Part shown: piece after piece, positions 16,619 through 23,805 of the stretch | How the letters are laid out: each line of letters starts with the position of its first letter | Numbering within the stretch: position 1 is the stretch's first letter | NCBI GenBank assembly: GCA_963782965.1 | Contig: CAWALV010000006.1 | Span: 62,001 to 126,000 of the forward strand | Length of the DNA stretch: 64,000 nucleotides | Reading direction: 5' to 3' | DNA from: CAWALV01 sp963782965 | GTDB lineage: Bacteria > Actinomycetota > Actinomycetes > Acidothermales > Acidothermaceae | Notes under the pieces: generated by a model | What the model was told of the DNA's origin: nothing | Databases searched by the model: none | What the model saw: the letters and a program-made list of their open reading frames with translations, nothing else | Position numbers and translations under genes: made by a program

Positions 16619-16875
16619 CAACAGCAGTCGAGGATCTCAAGGAACTCGCCGTGGACAAGGTTGTCGATGCTCGTGGCACATCTTGCCCGGGCCCGATCCT
16701 GGCCGCCAAGAAGGGCATCGGCGCGGTCGCAGTCGGCGCCGTGATGGAGGTGCAGGCCACCGACTCCGGAACGTTGAAGGACCTCCCCGCGTGGTCGAAG
16801 AAGATGGGACACGAGTTCCTCGGCTACTTCGAGGACGGCGGGTACCTGCGGCTGTTCGTTCGCAAGACGAAGTGA
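16615..16875 (+). CDS. TusA family sulfurtransferase
   Basis: An 86-residue TusA/SirA/YeeD-fold protein, starting at the ATG that overlaps the regulator stop and follows GGAGG. The active-site motif is VDARGTSCPGPIL, with Cys followed by Pro-Gly-Pro; the second half, KKMGHEFLGYFEDGGYLRLFV, is the expected strand pair. TusA proteins carry sulfur as a persulfide on that Cys. Here the partner genes are DsrE-like and Hdr-like, the arrangement known from sulfur oxidisers, so it likely delivers sulfane sulfur to the Hdr/Qmo-like complex encoded downstream. Confidence 0.93.
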   Translation: MTTAVEDLKELAVDKVVDARGTSCPGPILAAKKGIGAVAVGAVMEVQATDSGTLKDLPAWSKKMGHEFLGYFEDGGYLRLFVRKTK

Positions 16876-16882
16876 TCTGGCC

Positions 16883-17311
16883 ATGTCGAGCTTGAGCGAG
16901 AACGGGTTCGTCCCGCGGATACTCGTCTTCTCGACGAACAACATCTCCGACCCGGGCATCGATCTGGCCGGTAGCCGCCATCTGCATTACCCGGCCTCGG
17001 TCGCCGTCATCAGCATGCCGTGCAGCAGCGGGATCAAGCCGAGCTGGATATTGCACGCACTGGAACACGGCATCGATGGCGTGTTCATCGCCTCGGACGG
17101 CGAGGAGTGCCCGCTCCTGCCTGACTGCGCGCATCGTACGGCGAACATCGCCGCGCAAGCACAAGAACTCATGAAGCAGAAGGGGCTCGCGCCCCAACGA
17201 CTGAAGATGGCGGCACTGTGTTCGGTCTGTGCCGAGCCGTTCGTCAACTACATGCGGGAGTTCTCGCACGTGCTGACGGACCTCGGGCCGGCCAGCGCAG
17301 TGGCCGCCTGA
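16883..17311 (+). CDS. MvhD-like hydrogenase/heterodisulfide reductase Fe-S subunit
   Basis: 142 residues matching the MvhD/FlpD family (delta subunit that links hydrogenase or formate dehydrogenase to HdrA). Conserved cysteines occur at SMPCSSG, EECPLLPDC and LCSVCAEPF, enough for a [2Fe-2S] cluster. In methanogens MvhD passes electrons to HdrA, and QmoB of sulfate reducers has this domain at its C-terminus. Here it is a free protein between tusA and the dsrE-like gene, and no hydrogenase subunit is present, so its electron partner is probably the NAD(P)H-binding module of the next-but-one gene (inference). Confidence 0.87.
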   Translation: MSSLSENGFVPRILVFSTNNISDPGIDLAGSRHLHYPASVAVISMPCSSGIKPSWILHALEHGIDGVFIASDGEECPLLPDCAHRTANIAAQAQELMKQKGLAPQRLKMAALCSVCAEPFVNYMREFSHVLTDLGPASAVAA

Positions 17312-17349
17312 CCCGGGCGGTCTGCTCGAACAAGGAAGGACGGGCCGCA

Positions 17350-17823
17350 ATGTCGAAAAAGACGATCGTCGTCTTCAGCGGTGAGTACGACAAGGTCTTC
17401 GCCGCGTTCGTCATCGCGAATGGTGCCGCGGCGATGGACGACGACGTGACGATGTTCTTCACGTTCTGGGGCCTCAACGCCTTGCGGCGCGGGGAAAAGG
17501 TCTCGAGCAAGGGCAAGAAGCCGCTGCAGAAAGCGTTCGGCCGGATGATGCCCCGGGGGCCCGAGCGGCTGGCGATGTCGCACCTGAACTTCGGTGGCGT
17601 TGGCCCCAAGCTGATGAAGCGGGTCATGCGTCAACAGAACGTCATGAGTCTGCCCGCGTTGATCGAGTCGGCGCGTGAGCAGGGTGTGACGCTCGTCGCT
17701 TGCACCATGTCGATGGACGTCATGGGCTTTTCGAAGGAAGACCTCATCGATGGCATCGAGTATGCGGGCGTCGCTTCCTACCTAGGCGACGCAGACGAGT
17801 CGAACGTGAACCTCTTCATCTAG
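17350..17823 (+). CDS. DsrE-like (DsrE/DsrF/DrsH family) sulfur-relay protein
   Basis: 157 residues of the long DsrE-like type. It begins KKTIVVFSGEYDKVFAAFVI, contains FFTFWGLNALRR and ends VTLVACTMSMDVMGFSKEDL, where the Cys is the likely persulfide carrier, then VASYLGDADESNVNLFI at the C-terminus. A hydrophobic stretch around ANGAAAMDDDVTMFF is shared with DsrE2-type proteins. GGAAGGAC precedes the ATG at 17350. DsrE-type proteins exchange sulfur with TusA, which is two genes upstream. Confidence 0.92.
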   Translation: MSKKTIVVFSGEYDKVFAAFVIANGAAAMDDDVTMFFTFWGLNALRRGEKVSSKGKKPLQKAFGRMMPRGPERLAMSHLNFGGVGPKLMKRVMRQQNVMSLPALIESAREQGVTLVACTMSMDVMGFSKEDLIDGIEYAGVASYLGDADESNVNLFI

Positions 17824-17869
17824 CAGGCGCGCCGGTCAAGCCGGCGCGGCTGGCGGTTCGGGAGTAGCT

Positions 17870-20593
17870 ATGGACTACGACGTCGCGGTCATCGGCAGCG
17901 GCATCGGCGGGATGGAGTCGTCGATCAAGCTCGGTGACATGGGTTACCGGGTGCTGCTCGTCGAGAAGGAGCCGAGCGTCGGCGGGCGCATGATCCTGCT
18001 GAGCAAGGTCTTTCCGACACTGGACTGCGCGAGCTGCATCTCCGGGCCGAAGATGTCCACGACCATCAACCACCCGAACATCACGACCAAGACCTACAGC
18101 GAAGTCACGAACATCCGGCGCCGCGACAACGCCGGCTTCGAGGTTGCCGTCCGGCAGAACCCGACTTTCGTCGACTGGGCGGCTTGCACCGGCTGTGACG
18201 CGTGCCAGCTCGCATGCACTGTCGCGGTGCCCGACGAGTTCAACTCCGGACTGGTCGCGCGGCGGGCGGCTCACATCGCCTTTCCGCAGGCGGTGCCGAA
18301 GAAGGCAGTGATCACCCGCGCGGGCTCGTCCCCGTGCATCGACAACTGTCCGGCCGGCATCAAGGCGCACGGCTACGTGTCGCTGATCCGCAGTGGCAAG
18401 TACGAGGAAGCATTCCGGCTGGTGCTCGATGCGACGCCACTGGTCGGGACGCTCGGTCGCGCCTGCTACGCGCCATGCGAAGGCGAGTGCACCCGTGGCT
18501 CGCTCGAATCGCCGATCATGATCCGACGCCTCAAGCGCTTCGTTGCCGACCGGCACTACGCAGACCACGACGGCCCGGGCATCACAGTCGCCGAGCCGAA
18601 CGGTCGGCGGGTGGCCATCGTCGGGTCTGGCCCGGCCGGGCTCACCGCAGCCTGGCAGCTGGCGCGGCTGGGCTATGAGGTGAAGATATTCGAAGCCGAG
18701 GCGCAACCAGGTGGGTTCTTGCGGTACGCCCTACCCGCGTACCGCCTTCCGCCCGAGGTCGTCGAGCAAGACATCGCCAACGTCACCGCCCTGGGTGTCC
18801 AGATCGAGACCTCCGCGCGCGTCACCGACATCCCCCGTCTCAAGGGCGAGGGTTGGGACGCCGTGTTGCTGGCGACCGGCACGCCTCGGGTAACACCGCT
18901 CGGCATCCCTGGCGAAGACTCGGCCGGCGTTCTGTCCGGACTCGGCTTCCTGCGCGACGTCCGCCTTGGGCAGGCGCCGGATCTCGTGGGCAAGCGCGTC
19001 GTCGTCGTCGGCGGCGGCAACGTCGCCATGGATGCGGCGCGCACCGTGCGCCGGCTGGGCGCAGCCGAAACGCTGGTCGCGTACCGCCGCGGACGCGAGG
19101 AGATGCCCGCCCACGCGGCCGAGGTTGACGAGGCGGAGCAGGAGGGCGCGCACTTCGCCTTCCTCGTTGCGCCCGTTGCTGTGGTCACCGACGAGTGCGG
19201 CAAGGTCGTCGGGTTGCGCTGCACGCGTATGCGGTTGGGCGAGCCGGATGCCAGTGGGCGCCGCCGACCGGAACCCCTTCCGAGCAGTGAGTTCGTCCTC
19301 GGATGCGACGCCGTGATCTCCGCCATTGGCATGGCGCCGGACCCTTCGCCGTTCGAAGAACTTGCCGGCACCGCCAAGGGTGACCGCATCGCCGCGGACC
19401 CGACCACCCTGCAGAGCGAGATCCCTTACCTGTTCGCTGCCGGCGACGTCGAGACCGGTCCGACCGACATCGCACGGGCGGTCGGTGCGGGACGCCGAGC
19501 CGCGCACATGATCGACCGCTGGTTGAACGAGCTTCCACTCGACGGGTTCACGGCGCTCGATGGGCTGCTGGACGCCGTCGACAAGGGCGCCGTGCTCGGC
19601 CGCCAGCAGGCCTACACCCGATCCGGGCCGCAGCCTGCCGAGACCGTGCTGCCCGCAGTGCCGCAAGAATTCACCGAGATCGAGCAACCACTCACCGAGG
19701 CGGAAGCCCTCGCATCGGCCAGCGCGTGCGTCGACTGTGGCGTCTGCTCCGAGTGCCAGGAGTGCGTGACGGCCTGCCCCGCCGACGCGATCGACTTCAA
19801 CCAGCGCGCCGTGACGCAAACCTTCAGCGTCGGGGCCGTGGTCGTCTCGACCGGGTACAAGTTGTTCGCCGCCGACCTGAAGCCCGAGTACGGCTGGGGC
19901 AGGTACCCCAACGTGATCACCGGCATGCAGATGGACAGGTTGCTGGCGCCGACGCGGCCGTACAACACCGTGCTGCGCCCGGGCGACGGAAAGGTCCCCG
20001 ACCGCATCGCCTACATCTCCTGCACGGGCTCGCGCGACAAGACGGTGGGCAATCCGTTGTGCTCGAAGGTCTGTTGCATGTACTCGGTCAAGCAGAACCA
20101 GCTCATCATGGGCGCGCTTCCGCTTGCCGACGTGACGATGCACTACATGGACATCCGCGCGGCCGGCAAGCGCTATGACGAGTTCTACCAGCAAGCTCAG
20201 GACATGGGCGCCACGTACATCCGCGGTCGCGTCGCAGAGGTCACCGAATTGCCTGGGGGCAACCTCGTCCTGCGCTACGAGGACATCGAAAACGGCGGGC
20301 ACATCGTAGAAGCCGAGTACGACCTGGTCGTCCTCGCAGTCGGGATCCAACCCAACCGCGAGGTGGAGCGACTGTTCAGCAACGTCCAACTCGGGCTCGA
20401 CGAGTTCCATTACGTCGCCGAGCCGAGCGCCGACCTCGACCCGGGGCTCACCGATGTCCCTGGCGTCTTCGTCGCGGGAACGGCATCCGGTGCGAAGGAC
20501 ATCGTCGACTCGATCCTGCACGCAGGCGCGGCGGTAGCCCAGGTTGCCGCGCACCTGGAACGTGTGAAGACGGCGGAGGTGGTGCCGGCATGA
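17870..20593 (+). CDS. HdrA-like flavoprotein with inserted GltD-type NAD(P)H module
   Basis: 907 residues. Residues 1-116 are the first part of an HdrA/QmoA flavoprotein: FAD motif GSGIGG (9-14), DCASCISGPKM (52-62) and half ferredoxin CTGCDACQLAC (106-116). Residues 150-600 are a complete GltD/NfnL-type module: Fe-S cysteines at SPCIDNC and CYAPCEGEC, a second FAD fold (VGSGPAGLTA, 251-260), an NAD(P)H fold (VVVVGGGNVAMDAA, 377-390) and FAAGDVETG. Residues 620-636 give CVDCGVCSECQECVTAC, the second ferredoxin part, and 640-907 finish the HdrA fold. So the GltD module sits inside HdrA at its ferredoxin loop. The protein could move electrons between NAD(P)H, Fe-S clusters and the membrane subunit, perhaps with bifurcation (inference). 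Its stop overlaps the next start. Confidence 0.9.
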   Translation: MDYDVAVIGSGIGGMESSIKLGDMGYRVLLVEKEPSVGGRMILLSKVFPTLDCASCISGPKMSTTINHPNITTKTYSEVTNIRRRDNAGFEVAVRQNPTFVDWAACTGCDACQLACTVAVPDEFNSGLVARRAAHIAFPQAVPKKAVITRAGSSPCIDNCPAGIKAHGYVSLIRSGKYEEAFRLVLDATPLVGTLGRACYAPCEGECTRGSLESPIMIRRLKRFVADRHYADHDGPGITVAEPNGRRVAIVGSGPAGLTAAWQLARLGYEVKIFEAEAQPGGFLRYALPAYRLPPEVVEQDIANVTALGVQIETSARVTDIPRLKGEGWDAVLLATGTPRVTPLGIPGEDSAGVLSGLGFLRDVRLGQAPDLVGKRVVVVGGGNVAMDAARTVRRLGAAETLVAYRRGREEMPAHAAEVDEAEQEGAHFAFLVAPVAVVTDECGKVVGLRCTRMRLGEPDASGRRRPEPLPSSEFVLGCDAVISAIGMAPDPSPFEELAGTAKGDRIAADPTTLQSEIPYLFAAGDVETGPTDIARAVGAGRRAAHMIDRWLNELPLDGFTALDGLLDAVDKGAVLGRQQAYTRSGPQPAETVLPAVPQEFTEIEQPLTEAEALASASACVDCGVCSECQECVTACPADAIDFNQRAVTQTFSVGAVVVSTGYKLFAADLKPEYGWGRYPNVITGMQMDRLLAPTRPYNTVLRPGDGKVPDRIAYISCTGSRDKTVGNPLCSKVCCMYSVKQNQLIMGALPLADVTMHYMDIRAAGKRYDEFYQQAQDMGATYIRGRVAEVTELPGGNLVLRYEDIENGGHIVEAEYDLVVLAVGIQPNREVERLFSNVQLGLDEFHYVAEPSADLDPGLTDVPGVFVAGTASGAKDIVDSILHAGAAVAQVAAHLERVKTAEVVPA

Positions 20594-22308
20594 GCGAGCC
20601 GCGACGCGTCGGTGTGTACATCTGCCACTGCGGCGGCAACATCTCCGACTACGTGGACGTCGATAAGGTGCGTGAGGCGGTCGGCGGCGACGCCGATGTG
20701 GTTGTCGCGGAGACGACGCTGTTCGCGTGCTCCGACGGCACGCAGAAGGAAATGGTTCAGGCGATCCGCGATCAGCATCTCGACGGGCTGGTGGTGGCTT
20801 CCTGCTCACCCAAGCTCCACCAGATCACCTTCCGCGGCGTGGCCAAGCGTGCAGGGCTCAATCCCTACGCGTACACGCAGGTCAACGTTCGCGAGCAGTG
20901 TTCGTGGGCGCACACCGACGATCCGGCCGGCGCCACGGAAAAGGCGATCGGCCTCGTCAAGGCCGGGCTCGCGCAGACCAAGCTGTCGGTGCCACTCGAG
21001 CCGCTCGTCGTCGAGACCACTCCGGCCACGATGGTCGTCGGTGCCGGTGTAGCCGGGCTGCGTGCGGCGGTCGGTCTGGCCGACATCGGTCTGCACGTCT
21101 ATCTCGTCGAGCGTGAGTCAAGGGTCGGTGGCCGCCTCGCCGACCTGGGGCCGATGTTCCCGGGCGACCGGCGAGGCGATGAGCAGATCGCGCAGCTGCA
21201 GGCCGACGTCGCGAGTCGTCCGAGCATCACCGTCTTCACCGAAGCCGAGCTCATCGGCAAGAGCGGAACGTTCGGCAACTACACCGCGCAGTTGCGGGTG
21301 CGTGGCGAGCTGATCTCGGTACAGGTCGGGACGTTCATCGTCGCTACCGGTGCCGACACCTACACACCCGATGTCGGCGAATTCGGCTACGGCATCGACG
21401 GCGTGCTCACCCTTGCCGAGTTCTCCACGTTGGTCGACTACGCGCGCGGTGGGCAGTTGATTCACGACGGCCGGCCGGTTCGATCGGTCGCCTACATCTA
21501 CTGCGTCGGCAACCGCCAACCCGGTGGCAACGAGTACTGCTCGAAGTTCTGCTGCTCAGCGGCGGTGCACGCGTCGTTGAAGGTTCATGCGCTCGACGCG
21601 TCGGTCAAGCAGTACCACCTGCACCGAGGAGTACGGACCTACGGCAAGTTTGAGCTGATGTACACGGAGTCGCGCGAGCGCGGTTCGGTCTACATGCGCT
21701 TTCCGGACGACGCGCCACCCGCCGTCGCGCGCAGCGGTAACCGGCTCGCCGTGACGGTTCTCGACCCGTCGACGAGCAGCGAGCAGATCGTCCTTCCCGT
21801 CGATCTCGTCGTGCTGGTGACCGGCATGGTGCCACGGCGCAACGAGGAGCTGACGAGCCTGCTGAAACTGCCGGTCGGCGGCGACGGCTTCTACAACGAG
21901 ATCCACCCGAAGCTGCGCCCGGTCGAGACCGTCGTCGACGGCGTCCTGATCGCCGGCAGCTGCCAGGGGCCGAAAACCGCGGCGGAGAGCGTGGCGTCCG
22001 GCCTTGCTGCCGTGACGCAGAGCGGTGGAATCCTGAAGAAGGGTCTGGCCGAACTCGACCCGCTCGTGGCCGTCGTCCATCAGGACAGGTGCACGGGTTG
22101 CGAGGCCTGCATCGCGAGCTGCCCGTACGAAGCGATCAGCCTGATCACCTGCGACGGCAAGCAGATCGCCGAGATCAGCGCTGCCACGTGCAAGGGCTGT
22201 GGCGGTTGTGTGCCGGTGTGTGAGCTCGACGCGATCGACCTGCTAGGGCACACCGACGAGCAAATGCTGGCGGCCATCGACAGCCTGCGAGAGGCGGTCG
22301 TGTCATGA
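20590..22308 (+). CDS. HdrA-like FAD/Fe-S protein (QmoA/B-like)
   Basis: 572 residues. The N-terminal domain GVYICHCGGNIS...VVASCSPKLH is the HdrA N-domain (motifs given in part); then a FAD fold (MVVGAGVAGLRAAVGL, near 150), YCVGNRQPGGNEYCSKFCC near 305, VLVTGMVPR, and two C-terminal [4Fe-4S] clusters, CTGCEACIASCP and CKGCGGCVPVCE. Compared with methanogen HdrA, the cysteine cluster that follows the first FAD strand is missing: GRLADLGPMFPGD replaces the usual Cys-rich segment. The GltD-fused paralog keeps it, so the two may divide the roles of QmoA and QmoB. ATGA overlaps link it to both neighbours. Confidence 0.9.
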   Translation: MSEPRRVGVYICHCGGNISDYVDVDKVREAVGGDADVVVAETTLFACSDGTQKEMVQAIRDQHLDGLVVASCSPKLHQITFRGVAKRAGLNPYAYTQVNVREQCSWAHTDDPAGATEKAIGLVKAGLAQTKLSVPLEPLVVETTPATMVVGAGVAGLRAAVGLADIGLHVYLVERESRVGGRLADLGPMFPGDRRGDEQIAQLQADVASRPSITVFTEAELIGKSGTFGNYTAQLRVRGELISVQVGTFIVATGADTYTPDVGEFGYGIDGVLTLAEFSTLVDYARGGQLIHDGRPVRSVAYIYCVGNRQPGGNEYCSKFCCSAAVHASLKVHALDASVKQYHLHRGVRTYGKFELMYTESRERGSVYMRFPDDAPPAVARSGNRLAVTVLDPSTSSEQIVLPVDLVVLVTGMVPRRNEELTSLLKLPVGGDGFYNEIHPKLRPVETVVDGVLIAGSCQGPKTAAESVASGLAAVTQSGGILKKGLAELDPLVAVVHQDRCTGCEACIASCPYEAISLITCDGKQIAEISAATCKGCGGCVPVCELDAIDLLGHTDEQMLAAIDSLREAVVS

Positions 22309-22550
22309 GCACGACACTGCGCGATCCGCGAGAAGTCATCCGCGAGGAACCATTGATGCACCGGCCCATCCTCGAGGCACTGGGTAGCGATGCGCTGAGC
22401 GTGCCTGAGGTGGCCGAGCGGATCGGCCGGCCGGCACACGAGGTCGTGTACTGGATCATGGGCATGCGTCGCTACGGCTACGTGGTCGAGGTCGGCGACG
22501 CCGACGACGACGGCTACTACCACTACGCCGCCAAGGGGGAACGGCGATGA
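22305..22550 (+). CDS. Small winged-helix-like protein in the Hdr/Qmo operon
   Basis: 81 residues, overlapping both neighbours by four bases, so it is translated as part of the operon. The pattern DPREVIREEPLMHRPILEAL, then SVPEVAERIGRPAHEVVYWI and a YGYVVEVGDADDDGYYHY wing, looks like a winged helix of the kind found in MarR or ArsR proteins. It has no cysteines. It may be a DNA-binding autoregulator, or a structural subunit that has lost DNA binding. Function is unknown; small wHTH-like proteins next to Hdr genes are seen elsewhere, but this one was not identified. Confidence 0.8.
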   Translation: MSTTLRDPREVIREEPLMHRPILEALGSDALSVPEVAERIGRPAHEVVYWIMGMRRYGYVVEVGDADDDGYYHYAAKGERR

Positions 22551-23722
22551 CCACGACAGCCGACATCGATCTCTTCACCGACTTGCAGCGTTTCGGCGTT
22601 GCCGACGTCGGGGCGTGCTTCAGCTGCGGCACGTGTACGGCGACCTGCCCGCTGGCCGACAACGACGGCACGTTCCCGCGCCGCCTGATCCGCTACGCCC
22701 AAGTGGGGCTCAAGGACGAGCTGCTCTCGAGCAAGGAGCTGTGGACCTGCTACCACTGCGGGCTGTGCTCGGACAGCTGCCCGACCGAGGCTGATCCTGG
22801 CGAGTTCATGGTGAGCGCGCGCAAGTACGCCATTGCCAGTTACGACCCGACCGGGCTGGCCCGCATCCTTTACACCAGGCCGGTTGCCGGCTCCTTGCTC
22901 GCAGTAGGCGTCGCCGCGTTCTTCGCGGCGTTCCTGTACGCCGACCACGGGTGGCAGGACACCAGACGTCTCGATCTGTTCGGCTTCATCCCAGAAGGCC
23001 TGATCCACTGGATGGGCATCGCAGTAATGATGTTGCTCGCGCTCGCCGGCGTGATCGGCGTTGCGCGGATGGCCCGGCGGGTCGCGCACTCCGAGGGCGT
23101 CACCGTGCGCAGCTTGCTCGGCGGCCGCACGGAACTGCGCCGTACGATCGCCGCCGCGTGGGACACCGTGGCGCGCGAGTCGATCGGGCAGCGTCGCTAC
23201 CGCGAGGACTGCAAGGACGACAAGGTTGTCGAGCCGTTCTACCGGCGGCGCTGGTTCCTCCACGCGATGACCGTCTGGGGTTTCCTCGGTTTGCTGACTG
23301 CCACTCTCCTCGACTACGGGCTCGCCCTGCTCGGCGTCAAGAAGACCGGCGCGCCGATCCCGCTCTGGTACCCCTCTCGTCTCATCGGCACCATCGCCGG
23401 CATCGCGATGCTGTACGGCGTGACCCTGTTCGCCGTCAATCGGGTGCGCCGTATCAACCGCGCCGCCGCCCGCTCGACCGGTTCGGACTGGCTGCTGCTG
23501 ATCCTGCTCTGGATCACCGGCGCCACGGGGTTCCTCATCGAGGTGGCCCTCTACCTGCCGCCGGCACCGGCTTGGGGCTATTGGGTGTTCCTGTTCCACG
23601 TCGCGGTCGCGATGGAGCTCATCATCTTGATGCCGTTCACCAAGTTCGCGCATGTGATGTACCGGCCCGTCGCGCTCTTCTTCCACGCACTCGCCAGGGC
23701 AGCCGCCGAACGCCGCGACTGA
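22547..23722 (+). CDS. HdrC-cytochrome b-like membrane Fe-S protein (QmoC-like)
   Basis: 391 residues. The cytoplasmic N-terminus has two ferredoxin clusters, CFSCGTCTATCP (near 26-37) and CYHCGLCSDSCP (near 68-79), as in HdrC and QmoC. About six membrane helices follow between residues 105 and 385 (for example GLIHWMGIAVMMLLALAG, WGFLGLLTATLLDYGLAL, LLLILLWITGATGFLIEV). Histidines at LIHW, FLHAM, LFHVAV and KFAHVM could bind heme b. This is the usual membrane anchor that passes electrons between Hdr/Qmo flavoproteins and the quinone pool. It is the last gene of the operon, followed by an AT-rich palindrome. Confidence 0.9.
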   Translation: MTTTADIDLFTDLQRFGVADVGACFSCGTCTATCPLADNDGTFPRRLIRYAQVGLKDELLSSKELWTCYHCGLCSDSCPTEADPGEFMVSARKYAIASYDPTGLARILYTRPVAGSLLAVGVAAFFAAFLYADHGWQDTRRLDLFGFIPEGLIHWMGIAVMMLLALAGVIGVARMARRVAHSEGVTVRSLLGGRTELRRTIAAAWDTVARESIGQRRYREDCKDDKVVEPFYRRRWFLHAMTVWGFLGLLTATLLDYGLALLGVKKTGAPIPLWYPSRLIGTIAGIAMLYGVTLFAVNRVRRINRAAARSTGSDWLLLILLWITGATGFLIEVALYLPPAPAWGYWVFLFHVAVAMELIILMPFTKFAHVMYRPVALFFHALARAAAERRD

Positions 23723-23749
23723 CGGCGACGCGGGCCTCGCGGCTCACCA

Positions 23750-23786
23750 TGAAGGAATTTCGTCACCTATCCCGAAAATTCCTTCA
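23750..23786. repeat. AT-rich inverted repeat between convergent genes
   Basis: An 11-bp perfect inverted repeat, TGAAGGAATTT (23750-23760) and AAATTCCTTCA (23776-23786), extends inward with CG/CG after one bulged base, leaving a loop of about 10 bases (TCACCTATCC). It lies between the convergent QmoC-like and GH3 genes, so it could be a two-way terminator. Its AT content is unlike the surroundings, and it may instead be a dispersed repeat. Confidence 0.6.
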
Positions 23787-23805
23787 CGCCGAGTCGCGGC
23801 ACTGA

